From positions 1-64,000 of the forward strand of contig CAWBCI010000033.1 in assembly GCA_963787195.1 (NCBI GenBank): a stretch of DNA of 64,000 nucleotides, given 5' to 3'. The position numbers were made by a program, and so were the translations under genes. The notes under the pieces were generated by a model. It searched no databases and was not told the origin of the DNA. It saw only the letters and a program-made list of their open reading frames with translations. Below are positions 1 to 10,600 of this stretch, piece by piece (the stretch's first letter is position 1; each line of letters opens with the position of its first letter). This DNA comes from CAWBCI01 sp963787195 (GTDB taxonomy: Bacteria > Bacteroidota > Bacteroidia > Bacteroidales > JAGOPY01).

Positions 1-501
1 AGCCGCATCGTCTAAAGTTTTGCCTACTATGGTGAAATCAAAATAATCTTTCACGAGTACAATCTGTGAATGTCCGCCTGATACAGTCAGGCAAAGAAAG
101 GGGAATTCAGGGGTCCTGCCTCCCATATCATTATTTTTTATGAAATGCGCCAGGATATGGGCCTGCATGTGGTCCACCTGTATGATAGGAATGCCCAGTC
201 CAAGTGCAAAAGATTTTGCAAATGAAGTACCCACCAATAAGGAGCCGAGTAAGCCGGGACCTCTTGTGAAAGCCACGGCATCCAATTGATTTTTATGTAC
301 CTTTGCATGCCGCAAGGCATTGTCGATTACCGGGATGATATTTTGTTGATGGGCCCGGGAGGCAAGTTCGGGAACAACCCCGCCATAGTTTCTGTGAATT
401 TCCTGATTTGCAATAAGATTTGACAGGATCACGTTATCCACGGAAACAGCAGCGGAGGTGTCATCACAGGATGATTCAATACCCAATATGTAAATGCTCA
501 T
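1..501 (-). CDS. tsaD: tRNA N6-threonylcarbamoyladenosine transferase TsaD (partial, C-terminus beyond window)
   Basis: TsaD transfers the threonylcarbamoyl group from TC-AMP to A37 of ANN-decoding tRNAs, working with TsaB and TsaE in the cytoplasm. Only the first 167 residues are visible, because the gene runs off the left edge. Translation from the ATG at 499-501 begins MSIYILGIESSCDDT, the diagnostic ASKHA-fold opening of the TsaD/Gcp/Kae1 family. The metal-binding HxxxH is present (HMQAH, residues 111-115), followed by VSGGHSQIV near 140-148. The gene diverges from the tamB-like gene; as far as I know this pairing is common in Bacteroidota. The start lies within about 60 bp of the tamB start, so the two promoters must overlap. 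Confidence 0.96.
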   Translation of the reverse strand, partial: MSIYILGIESSCDDTSAAVSVDNVILSNLIANQEIHRNYGGVVPELASRAHQQNIIPVIDNALRHAKVHKNQLDAVAFTRGPGLLGSLLVGTSFAKSFALGLGIPIIQVDHMQAHILAHFIKNNDMGGRTPEFPFLCLTVSGGHSQIVLVKDYFDFTIVGKTLDDAA

Positions 502-561
502 ATTGTTTTTATTCTAAAACGCAAAAGTATCAAAAAAACGGCCAGAATATTATCCTTTATT

Positions 562-3500
562 GTGGTGTTCCTGCTTACCGCCCTGCTTACCATTTATTCG
601 GTAATCAGGACTTCTTCTTTCCAGACAATGGCGGCGAGGCTGGCAGCAAATTATCTCAGCCGTGAATTAAAATCTGATATCCAGATAGGGAGCCTGCGTA
701 TTTCCGATGGGCTGTCGGTCAGACTCACGAACGTTCTTGTCAATGATCCGAGGAATAAGCCGCTCTTTAAATCGGATGAGATTTTTTTAAGTATCAGGTC
801 GGTTCCATCCTCTTCCTTCATACACCTGCACAAGATCACACTAAAAAACACTTATTTCGGATTACACCGTTATAAGGATGACGGGACATTGAACCTTGAT
901 TTTTTGACCTCCTATTTCCAGGGCGATACAACAATCAGGGATACTAGCTCCTCAAAGCCCATGCACTTATTATTGGATCAGCTGGAAATTTCAAATACGG
1001 TATTCGCGATGCAGGATGAGGCCAGGATGGAAGCTTCCCCCGGCATAGATTACAATGATATGCTGGTATCCCAGATTAATATGAAAGCCCGGAATATCAG
1101 TTTTTCGGGAGATACCATCCAGGCCCGGATAAATGAATTGACTTGCAGGGAAAAGAGCGGATTTAAACTGAAAGAGTTCTCGGGCAATGCCCTGGTGAGT
1201 TCTACCAACATGACTATAAAAGATCTGATTATAAAAACCGGACTTTCTTCCATTGACCTTGATTTTTCATTCGATTATCCCGATTTTAATGCATATACAG
1301 ATTTCCTGGATAGTGTTTATATCAAAGGAGATATACGGCAAAGCCTTTTAAATCTGAAGGATATAGGCTATTTTGCTCCTGAATTGCTGGTGATGGACGA
1401 TCCGGTGGAGTTTTCAGGACAGGTGGAAGGAACTGTAACTGATTTCAAAGCAAAGGATTTCATCTTTGATTTAGGTAAATCCACACATTTTGATGGGGAT
1501 GTCTCCATAAAAGGGCTCCCTGATATTTATACAACATATGCAAAACTGGATATCCGGACCCTGGATGTTTCAAATGAAGATATCAATAATTTTGCGCTTC
1601 CGATACCCGAAGTCTACCTTCAACTTCCGGAACAACTGGATGGTTTCGGTACCGCTCATATTGAGGGAAATTATGCAGGTGTATATAACGACTTCCAGGC
1701 CGACCTGAATGTCGATTCCGAAATCGGGAATGTTGCTGTTAACATGGAAATGCGTAAAGATGAGGACTTAAAAACTACGCTATATCATGGGGAAGTCAAA
1801 GCCCGGAATTTTTATCTTGGCAAGATACTGAAACAACCCGATATCGGACACTTCAGTATCGAAACTGAGTTCGAAGGCAGGGGCCTCACTGCCGAGAGCC
1901 TGGATATGAATATCAATGGCTGGATTGATTCACTGGAATATAAAGGAAATGTTTATGATAAGATCATACTTGGAGGAGATCTTAAAGCCAGGATGTTCCA
2001 GGGTCGGTTTGTGATCATGGATTCGCTGCTGTATATGGGATTTGAAGGCTTGATCGATCTGAATAAAGCGCTTCCCAAATTTGATTTTGAGACAACTGTT
2101 TATGATGCTTTTCCATACCGCATGCACATTGCTGATCGCAGCAATGATATGGAACTGAAGATGAAAATGAAGGTAGATTTTAAGGGAATTGATCCTGACA
2201 GTTTCGTAGGCAGCATTCATATCGACAGCTTGAATTACCTGGAAAACGGAATACATTATGAATTGAATCATTTTGACCTGAACCGTTCCCGGAATAAAGG
2301 ACAGCCGGATATAATAAGCGTCAGGTCTGATTATGTGGATGCTGACCTGCAGGGCAACTTTCAGGTCAAACATCTCATCCCGGCTGTCGACGAATTTATC
2401 AAAAGCTACGGAGGGGATTACCAGTTGTCTGCAAACGATACTATACCAGTACAAACTATTGAATACCAGCTCAAATTTAAGGACATTGATCCGATCACCA
2501 GGCTTTTCTTCCCGGATTTGGAAATCTCTCCGGGGGCCGTTGTCAGGGGTAAATTTGATTCCGGAGGAAATCGGATTTTTACCATCAATGGAAATATTGA
2601 TGATCTAAACTATTCAGGTTTACTCGCGAAAAACTTCACTTTTGTAGGAAATGCAACTTCGGGCGGGCTCAATATAAAAGTTGGAAGCAGTCAGTTTCTC
2701 TTACGTGGAGAGGATATGAGCGATTCACTGGCACTGGGCCTGGAAAATCTCAGCCTGAACGGAAACCTGGCCGGGGATAGCCTGATCTACAAATTGGAAT
2801 GGAATGACCAGGACACCAATGACTATAATACAGGAAGTATCGGAGGATTCATGCTCTTCCCCGAAAGCAAAAGAATAGAGGCCAGTATTACAGATGCTAA
2901 TGCAATTGTTAACGGCGATCCATGGTCAGTTAAATCAGGCAACTATGTCATTATTGATTCAAATTATATAAGTATCCGTAATATTTCTATTCTTGGGAAA
3001 AATGAAAATTTTTCAATCAACGGCGCTGTTTCTGAAAATCCCGGGGATACCCTGTATTTTTCTTTTAAAAACTGGATGCTGTCAAATTTCAAACTTGCTA
3101 TAGCTGTCAGTGACCTTGATCTTGAGGGCAAGATCGATGGTCAGATGGGCATTTCCAATATATACCATGTTCCGGAAATCTTAGCAGACCTTCAGATTGT
3201 AAATCTGAACATAAACAAAGTAGCCCTGGGGGATGCATATTTGAAATCCCACTGGAACAATGCCGACAGTTCCATGATGCTGGTAGCAGGCATCAATAAG
3301 AAAGGGGATGGGGAAACCTTTAAGACCCTGGATCTTCAGGGAGAATATTATCCTTTTGACAAGAAAAAGAATTTTGACATCGAAGCAAATTTCCGTAACT
3401 TCAATATTGCCTTCGGATCAAGTTTCTTAAGCAGTTTCAGCTCCGTTTTAAATGGTTTGGCCACCGGTCGCCTGGACCTGAACGGGACCATTGATAAACC

Positions 3501-5001
3501 TCTCCTGACCGGGAAGCTTACATTGCAGCGGGCGGAAATGAAAGTTGACTACCTGAACACGAAATATTCCTTTGCCGGAGATGTCGAATTCGAAAAAGAC
3601 AAGATCCGTTTTGATGACATAGTTTTGTATGATAGTCTTACCAATAGAGCCCTTTGCAGTGGTTCACTCAATCACCATTATTTTAAGGATATGAGTATAG
3701 ATCTGACCGTTAAACCTGATAATTTACTGGTCATGAATATTCAACGTTATCAGAATGATATATTTTACGGGAAAGCTTTTGCTACAGGAACTGTCCATAT
3801 TTTTGGCCCTTTCGATGATCTCAGCCTGGATATTGATGCAAAAACCAATAAAGGTACCAGTATGTTCATACCCATCAATTATTCCGTTGATATAACCCAG
3901 GCTGATTATATTATATTCACCAACAACAAGGATACTACCTCCAAGGTGCCGGATTACAGGGTACAGATCAAAGGTCTCCACCTGAATATAGATCTGGAAG
4001 TAACCAGGGATGCTGAAGTCCAGATCTATCTTCCCTCAGAAATGGGATTCATCAAAGCCAATGGCGATGGACATCTACGCATGGGTCTCGACCCAAGGGG
4101 ATATCTCACCCTCTATGGGAAATACGTTATTTATTCAGGCCTGTTTAATTTCACTCTTGAACAACTTGTAAGTAAAAGATTTGATATTATTGAAGGGAGC
4201 CAGATTAAATGGGAAGGGGATTTGTATAAAGCCGATGTAAATATCTCGGCACGTTACAGGCTAAAGACATCTCTCGACGGATTGGGTATTTCCATGTTCG
4301 ATCCTTCCAGCAAAGGGCAGAAAGTCCAGGTTTATTGCATTATCCGTCTTTCAGATAACTTGTTTAATCCGAATATGCGCTTCAGCATTGTCTTCCCCTA
4401 TTTGAATGAACAAACAAAGCAAACAATCTACGCGGTTCTCGATACAACCGATGTGGCGCTGATGAACCAGCAAGCCATTTCCCTTCTGGTGCTCAGTACT
4501 TTCAGCTATACCGGCGGATCATCGGCCAATCCTATCAGTTCCCTCTCCCTGCTCTCCAATACCCTCAGCAATTTGCTTTCCCAGATCAGCAATAAGGTTG
4601 ATATCGGGATTAATTATATCCCGGGGGATAATGTTTCATCTGAAGAAATCGAAGTGGCCCTTTCAACCCAGTTATTTAATGATCGCCTTATAATTGACGG
4701 GAATTTTGATGTTTCTTCCAATAATAATAATACTACCCAGAAAACCAGTAGTATAGTCGGGGATGTAAATATTGAATACAAGCTTACTCCTGACGGACGA
4801 TACAGGGTAAAGGCTTTCAACAGATCGAACGATATTTCCATCATTCAGAATTATGCTCCTTATACACAAGGATTAAGTGTTTTCTATAGAAGGGAATTTG
4901 ACCATTTTTCAGATCTCTTCAAACGGAAAAATCCTAAAAAAAATAAACCTAAACTTGAGGTAAAACCTGAACCCGACTCGGATGACCCAGGTGCAAACTA
5001 G
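562..5001 (+). CDS. tamB: TamB-like translocation and assembly module protein (DUF490 family)
   Basis: A 1479-residue inner-membrane-anchored periplasmic protein of the TamB/AsmA-like superfamily. Members span the envelope and are linked to outer-membrane protein assembly and lipid transport. The N-terminus is a hydrophobic anchor (FLLTALLTIYSVI), followed by long beta-rich repeats. The C-terminal TamB domain is clear near residues 1140-1300, including IEGSQIKWEGDL at about 1210 and the pattern GYLTLYGKYVIYSGLFNF just before it. The start is uncertain. No ATG exists in frame, and the listed start is GTG at 562. The frame stays open back to 475, and residues 508-561 would encode a Lys/Arg-rich stretch (KRKSIKKTAR) directly before the membrane helix, so translation may begin upstream at a rare codon such as ATT at 502 or 511. 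The C-terminal tail (RKNPKKNKPK) is basic. Confidence 0.9.
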   Translation: MVFLLTALLTIYSVIRTSSFQTMAARLAANYLSRELKSDIQIGSLRISDGLSVRLTNVLVNDPRNKPLFKSDEIFLSIRSVPSSSFIHLHKITLKNTYFGLHRYKDDGTLNLDFLTSYFQGDTTIRDTSSSKPMHLLLDQLEISNTVFAMQDEARMEASPGIDYNDMLVSQINMKARNISFSGDTIQARINELTCREKSGFKLKEFSGNALVSSTNMTIKDLIIKTGLSSIDLDFSFDYPDFNAYTDFLDSVYIKGDIRQSLLNLKDIGYFAPELLVMDDPVEFSGQVEGTVTDFKAKDFIFDLGKSTHFDGDVSIKGLPDIYTTYAKLDIRTLDVSNEDINNFALPIPEVYLQLPEQLDGFGTAHIEGNYAGVYNDFQADLNVDSEIGNVAVNMEMRKDEDLKTTLYHGEVKARNFYLGKILKQPDIGHFSIETEFEGRGLTAESLDMNINGWIDSLEYKGNVYDKIILGGDLKARMFQGRFVIMDSLLYMGFEGLIDLNKALPKFDFETTVYDAFPYRMHIADRSNDMELKMKMKVDFKGIDPDSFVGSIHIDSLNYLENGIHYELNHFDLNRSRNKGQPDIISVRSDYVDADLQGNFQVKHLIPAVDEFIKSYGGDYQLSANDTIPVQTIEYQLKFKDIDPITRLFFPDLEISPGAVVRGKFDSGGNRIFTINGNIDDLNYSGLLAKNFTFVGNATSGGLNIKVGSSQFLLRGEDMSDSLALGLENLSLNGNLAGDSLIYKLEWNDQDTNDYNTGSIGGFMLFPESKRIEASITDANAIVNGDPWSVKSGNYVIIDSNYISIRNISILGKNENFSINGAVSENPGDTLYFSFKNWMLSNFKLAIAVSDLDLEGKIDGQMGISNIYHVPEILADLQIVNLNINKVALGDAYLKSHWNNADSSMMLVAGINKKGDGETFKTLDLQGEYYPFDKKKNFDIEANFRNFNIAFGSSFLSSFSSVLNGLATGRLDLNGTIDKPLLTGKLTLQRAEMKVDYLNTKYSFAGDVEFEKDKIRFDDIVLYDSLTNRALCSGSLNHHYFKDMSIDLTVKPDNLLVMNIQRYQNDIFYGKAFATGTVHIFGPFDDLSLDIDAKTNKGTSMFIPINYSVDITQADYIIFTNNKDTTSKVPDYRVQIKGLHLNIDLEVTRDAEVQIYLPSEMGFIKANGDGHLRMGLDPRGYLTLYGKYVIYSGLFNFTLEQLVSKRFDIIEGSQIKWEGDLYKADVNISARYRLKTSLDGLGISMFDPSSKGQKVQVYCIIRLSDNLFNPNMRFSIVFPYLNEQTKQTIYAVLDTTDVALMNQQAISLLVLSTFSYTGGSSANPISSLSLLSNTLSNLLSQISNKVDIGINYIPGDNVSSEEIEVALSTQLFNDRLIIDGNFDVSSNNNNTTQKTSSIVGDVNIEYKLTPDGRYRVKAFNRSNDISIIQNYAPYTQGLSVFYRREFDHFSDLFKRKNPKKNKPKLEVKPEPDSDDPGAN

Positions 5002-5058
5002 CAATATCCGCTTTATTAACAATGCTTTATATATATGGTTAATTCATATTATTTCTTT

Positions 5059-5066
5059 TATATTTG
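5059..5066 (+). promoter_or_regulatory. Candidate Bacteroidota -7 box (TATATTTG) upstream of the 5086 gene
   Basis: TATATTTG matches the Bacteroidota sigma-ABfr -7 consensus TAnnTTTG and ends 19 bp before the ATG. No convincing -33 TTTG is visible at the expected distance upstream, so this is a moderate call. Confidence 0.4.
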
Positions 5067-5085
5067 TAACTGAAATAATCTAAGA

Positions 5086-6174
5086 ATGAAGAAAATATAC
5101 AGCACTATTTTGTTGAGTTGCATGGTAATTGTATTGCAGGGTCAGGTTATAATCAGCGGGAACCATGTACCTCAACCCGGGGACACTATCCGTAAGAGTA
5201 CCAGCTATAACCTGAATGGGATGGATTACACTCTTGCAGGTCCTGATCAGACCTGGGATTTTACCGGACTGACAGCCATGGTGCAACAGATTGATACTTT
5301 TATCAGTCCGGGCGATACTCCTCAGATAATGCAATTTGTTTTCAATAATATTATTTTCCAGGAATATAAAGCAACGGTTGTGGAAAAAGTTTCGGGCTTT
5401 GACTTGATACCGAATTTTGAAATACCGGATACATATCAGTTTTTCAAAAAGACCTCAAATGATTATCGTATGCTGGGTTATGGAATAAATTTAATGGGAA
5501 CTGCCATCCCGATACCTTTCCAGCAAATTGATACACTTTATCGTTATCCCTTGGAATACGGTGAGGTTGATTCCTCACATTCATATTTTTCCCTGGATGT
5601 TCCGAACCTTGGTTATATTGGAGGAAATAAGACCCGGACCAATTTCTATGAGGGATGGGGAACCTTACGCACTCCTTATGGTGAGTTTCAGACCCTCAAA
5701 CTTAAAACTGTCATCCATGAATATGACAGCATTTATATCGATTCCCTGAATATGGGTTTACCACTCACCAGGGATTATACAGAATATAAATGGTTTTCAG
5801 AAGATTATGGGCATCCTATCATGCAGATTAGTGAGGAAGGCGCTATAGTCAGCGCTACTTATATGGATTCCGTCAGGAATGTGCTGACCAGCCTGCCTGA
5901 AAATCCTTCCCGGAGTTTTTCTTACAACATATACCCAAATCCTGCAACAGATAATATAACGGTTAGTTATGAATTATTCGCCAAATCAGATGTGGAGATT
6001 GCACTCTATTCTATAAACGGAAGGAAAATCCGGAGTTTTTTCAGGGATGAACTTGACAGAGGTCTTTATAATAAGATCATCTACCTGCGTGAAAATGGCA
6101 TTCAGCCAGGGATTTACCTCTTACGTCTGCAGGTAAATAACTTCCCGAAAGTAAAAAAATTAGTCCTGAAATAG
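5086..6174 (+). CDS. Secreted protein with T9SS type A C-terminal sorting domain
   Basis: A 362-residue protein of unknown function, exported across the outer membrane by the type IX system. It has an N-terminal signal peptide (MKKIYSTILLSCMVIVLQGQ) and ends in a T9SS type A sorting domain at about residues 280-362. That domain starts with YNIYPNPATDN, continues with the usual ALYSINGRKI strand and GIYLLRLQ turn, and ends in a basic VKKLVLK tail. The central region has no recognised domain; Trp and Tyr are frequent, as in many surface beta-proteins. It stands alone, convergent with the broken C1 peptidase gene, with only 5 bp between the two ends. Confidence 0.85.
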   Translation: MKKIYSTILLSCMVIVLQGQVIISGNHVPQPGDTIRKSTSYNLNGMDYTLAGPDQTWDFTGLTAMVQQIDTFISPGDTPQIMQFVFNNIIFQEYKATVVEKVSGFDLIPNFEIPDTYQFFKKTSNDYRMLGYGINLMGTAIPIPFQQIDTLYRYPLEYGEVDSSHSYFSLDVPNLGYIGGNKTRTNFYEGWGTLRTPYGEFQTLKLKTVIHEYDSIYIDSLNMGLPLTRDYTEYKWFSEDYGHPIMQISEEGAIVSATYMDSVRNVLTSLPENPSRSFSYNIYPNPATDNITVSYELFAKSDVEIALYSINGRKIRSFFRDELDRGLYNKIIYLRENGIQPGIYLLRLQVNNFPKVKKLVLK

Positions 6175-6179
6175 ATTTA

Positions 6180-7404
6180 TTACTTGATCAGCTTATCCAG
6201 GATTCTGGCCCCGTCCTTGTGAACCATGATGTTCATCATCTTCAACTTAACATAATCTTCCCTGATAAACCTGTAACCTTTGTGTTTTCCATCGAAAGCA
6301 CCCGAGGATGAGTCTTTCAGGAGATACCAGAAAATGTCCCCCTGCTGATAATAGCCAACAATGTGCATACAATGATCATCGCTTGTGCTTTTATTTACTA
6401 ATCGCATTTCCCTGGCTGAAGCATTGATATAAGAAGCCGGAATATCAAAATCAGGAACTATCCCCACCTGGGTGTAACGGTCATAGCCCGGTTCCGATAC
6501 GTCCCCGCATATGCAAACAGTAAATCCGTTTTTGAGTGCTTCCCTCACAGTGCGCGCATAATCATCCACTGAGATATTAAAATAGCTATCATCGTGCCAC
6601 CAGTTATCAGCCTCTTTTAATTCCCCCCTTTCACCGTACCTGAAGCTGAGAGTGGAAACGAAACTGTAATAATCATCGGGATTCAGTTCCAGGTAATCAC
6701 CCAGGAATTCCAGGGGGGTGTAATTCCTGCCATTAAAGTGGAATTCCATAGGAGGCCGCCCCATATAATGATCCAGTATGGACCGGATAGTTCTTAACAA
6801 CAGTCTCTTCATCCCAGGCATTTCCGTCCTTTACGGTTTTTAGATAGTCCTGCATTTCGCTTATCATTTCCCGATGGTCAAGGAATTTCTGTCCTTTCAG
6901 CATGCCTGTATAAGCTTCTTCCGGAACTATTCCGTATTTTTTGTATTCCCTCAAGACGCCGATAGCTTCTGATCCTTCATCGAAATAAGTTTCCCCACGA
7001 GTATTCACAAAGGCTTTAGCCTTTTCAACATACTCCCAGTAAACCGGAAACATCTCAGATAATTTCACTTCAATTCCTTTCATCCTTTTCAATTCGGACT
7101 CCAGAAAAGAAGTAGTGGAAAAACACCAGCAGGTTCCGGTAATACCCTGTGAAAGTGGTGGATTATGCCAATATTGCTTATAATCCTGCGGATTTACCGG
7201 AAACTTTTCAGCACTCAGATCTGCTGTAAAATACCTGGCCGGCGCAGATGGGACTGTCAGAAAAGAATCGGCTGATCTGAGGATGACTTCATTGAAATAA
7301 GTTGGGACTTTATCCCTGTAAATGCCTTTTTCTTTAGTATCCTGAGCGGATGTTGAAATGATCAGCAAAAAAGGAAGCAATACTGTAAAGTAGATTTTTT
7401 TCAT
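6180..7404 (-). pseudogene. C1 (papain-like/bleomycin hydrolase-type) cysteine peptidase, frameshifted
   Basis: This secreted C1 peptidase is split between two overlapping frames. The 5' part, from the ATG at 7404 (MKKIYFTVLL, signal peptide cleaved near STSAQ), carries the oxyanion Gln86 and catalytic Cys92 in QGITGTCWCFS. The 3' part, from about 6788 to 6180, carries the catalytic His in DDHCMHIVGYY. The third residue is in LLKDSSSG, where papain has an Asn in KNSWG; to my recollection the KDS form is normal in the Bacteroidota subgroup. The frame of the first part is lost after VVKN (codon 6792-6790) and good sequence resumes with IRSILDHYMG at 6788, so one extra base lies at about 6789. 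Repaired, the protein would be about 407 residues, a normal length. It could be a true pseudogene or an assembly indel. Confidence 0.85.
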
Positions 7405-7604
7405 ATTATTTGTTTTGTATGGCACACAGATGAGGCCGACTAATCAGACTTACCTCAATTTGTGCTTATCAATAAAGTTCGAATATCCGTGTTCTATTGA
7501 AATTGTCTTGTACGAATATAGTAAAATCCAATCCAGGGCAAACCAGTCTTATCATTAAATTTTTTTCCAGGTGTAGGATATTCTGATTAATTTTATTGAC
7601 TTCT

Positions 7605-10600
7605 ATGAAAAGTCAGGAAAAGAATTTCATCATTTATAAGTCCTCGGCCGGCTCCGGTAAAACCTTCACCCTGGTGAAAGAATATTTGCAGTTGGTATTG
7701 GATTCGCCGGGTAAGTACAACCGTGTATTAGGCATCACATTTACCAATAAGGCAGCCAACGAAATGAAGGACCGGGTGCTGCATTATCTGAAGCAAGTTT
7801 CCGATCCGGTATTGCATAAGGACTCGATTGCAGTCAGGTATTTGCTTCCCGATCTGATACAGGAAACCGGCCTTTCCGAAACTTTGATTTCTCAAAGAGC
7901 CTCCGAAGTACTTTCCCTCATCATGCATAATTATTCCGATTTCGCCATCGGAACTATCGATAGTTTTATGCAGCGGATTATCCGGACTTTTGCCCAGGAC
8001 CTTAAGATACCCCTTGACTTTGAGGTAGAATTAGACACGACGGGGCTTTTGTCAAGAGTGATCGATATATTGATCAGCAAGGTGGGAAATGAGGAAAAAT
8101 TGACATCCATTCTGGTCGATTTTGTAGAAAATAAGGCAGGGGAAGAAGAAAACTGGAACATAGAGAAAGATCTGCTGGGATTCTCTTCTGTTCTCCTCAA
8201 AGAAGAGAGCCTTCCTTACCTGGACCGAATCCGTAAGCTTACCATCGATCAGTTCAGTATTATACGTCAGAAGGTCCACAGCTTCCTTTTTGAATTTGAA
8301 AATGCGATCCGGAAGCAGGCGGTCAGTGCCCTTAATTTGATTGCTTCCAATGGGATTTCTATCTACGACTTTTATTACGGAAAAAGTGGGATTGGCAATT
8401 ATTTCAGGGTGCTTGCGGAAGGAAATTTTAATAGCCTGGAACCCAATAGCAGGGTGCTCAAGACCGTTGGAGAAGGGACCTGGTATTCAGCGAAATTAGA
8501 GCCTGGTGCAAAGCAGATTATAGACCGCATTGCTGCAGATTTATTGCAAAATTATAATTCCATCTCAGAAATCATTGAGCGGGATGGAACGAAATATAAT
8601 ACCTATTTTCTCTTGTATAAAAACCTTTACCCGATTGCCGTCCTGAACGAGATCGAAAAGGAACTTGAAAGCTATAAATCTGATAATAATGTCCTGCTGA
8701 TTTCAGAGTTTAACCAGATGATCAACAGGGTAGTGGCTGATCAGCCTTCTCCTTTTATATATGAGCGTTTAGGTGAAAAATACCAGCATTACCTTCTTGA
8801 CGAGTTTCAGGATACTTCCATATTGCAATGGCACAACCTCTTACCCCTCATTGATAATTCCCTTGCCGGAAACAATTTTAATATGATTGTCGGGGATGGG
8901 AAACAGGCAATATACCGTTTTCGTTCAGGAGATGTGGAACAATTTGAAAAGTTACCTTATCTAATACAAAAGCAGGGAATTACATTGCAAACTTATGAAG
9001 ATACCTTGCTACGTAATCATGTGTCGAAAAACCTTGACATGAATTTTCGTTCTTGTTTTCATATAGTTGATTTCAATAACAGCTTTTTCAGTTTTGCAAG
9101 GGATAAAATCCCTGAAAATTACCGGCCCGTTTATCTCGGACTGGAGCAAAAAATTGCCCGTAAGGATGATCCGGGTATGGTCAGGATAGATGTGGTGGAG
9201 AAGAGTGATGGTGTTGAGAATTACAGGATGGAAGTCATGGCAAAGATCATGGGATATATAAAGGAACTTGAAGCGGATAATTTTGACCTGCGGGATGTGG
9301 CTATCCTGTGCAGATCCAATATACAGGCCAGTCAGATTGCTTCTTTCCTTTTGCAAAACCAGATTCCGGTTATATCTTCCGAATCCCTGCTCCTGAGCAA
9401 TTCACCGAGGGTAAATTTTATCGTATGCTGGATGCGTTTACTGGCCGAAAGCGCTGACCAGGTTTCAATGGCCTCCGTCCTGAATTTTCTTTCAAAATCA
9501 AAATTTTCCGCAGGAAAAAGTGCTGATGAATTCCTCCGGAACTTAATGCATGAAGTCAATATTAAAGATCCTCTTTACCATATAATATTGCAGGATAATT
9601 TTGAAAGAATTGTCGGAGAGATCAAAGCTGATTTTTCATTCCGGAAGATCCGGAGCCTCGATTTCTACCAGTTGACCGAATACCTGATACGCATCTTTGA
9701 CTTAAATGATCCGCCCGATCCCTATCTGCAGTTTTTTCAGGATGCTGTATTAGCATTTACCTCTGACAGGAAGGCCCAGCTTTCAGATTTACTGGAATGG
9801 TGGGATGATAAGGGTAAGGCTATGTCAATAGTCGTTCCATCCGGGCTGGATGCCATATCTGTTATGACCATTCATAAGGCCAAGGGACTGGAATTTCCGG
9901 CTGTTATTTATCCTTTTGCCGAAGATAAAATTAAGCTTACAAGAAATAATATCTGGACGGATTATGATGATGTGAATATTCCGGAATTGAAGGCAGCTTA
10001 CCTGCCAGTGGGGTTGAGGATGGAACAATCCTTTTTCGGGGAGCTTTATTTGGAGGAGATGGACAAATCCTACCTGGATATGTTGAATATTCTTTACGTG
10101 GTACTTACCCGGCCGGTAGAAAGGCTTTATATCCAAACTGTTCCTCCTCCCAAAGAGATAAAGGAATATCTTTCTGTCCCCGCACTCTTTGACGAGTTCA
10201 TGCGCCTGCCTGAAAATTATAAAGAGCCTGGATCGGGATTTATTTATGGAGAGAGAAGTCTCAGGCGGAAAAAAGATGAAGAAGGGACGAAGCCCGCAGG
10301 CAGGAAACTCGAAAAGTATTTCAGTAATGACTGGACCGATAGGGCTTTACTCAGACTGAGCGCTCCGGAGATTTGGGAGACCGGAAGCACAGAAAAGAAC
10401 AGGGAGAGAGGAAATCTTATTCATCATATTTTATCCGGATTAAGGTATAGTGAAGATAAGGAAATGGTTTTGCAGAGAGCACTCGGGGAGGGCCTGATCG
10501 ATGATGAGCTTTACCAGTTAATGGACCAGATGCTGGATACCATCTTCTCAGATCCTGAAATTGGACACTTCTTTGACAAGGGAGTTCAGGTAAAAAATGA

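Noticed and set aside
1930..2454. Minus-strand frame of 174 codons inside the tamB-like gene
   Set aside because: A shadow frame without signal peptide, domain or typical codon pattern; the plus strand is clearly the coding one.
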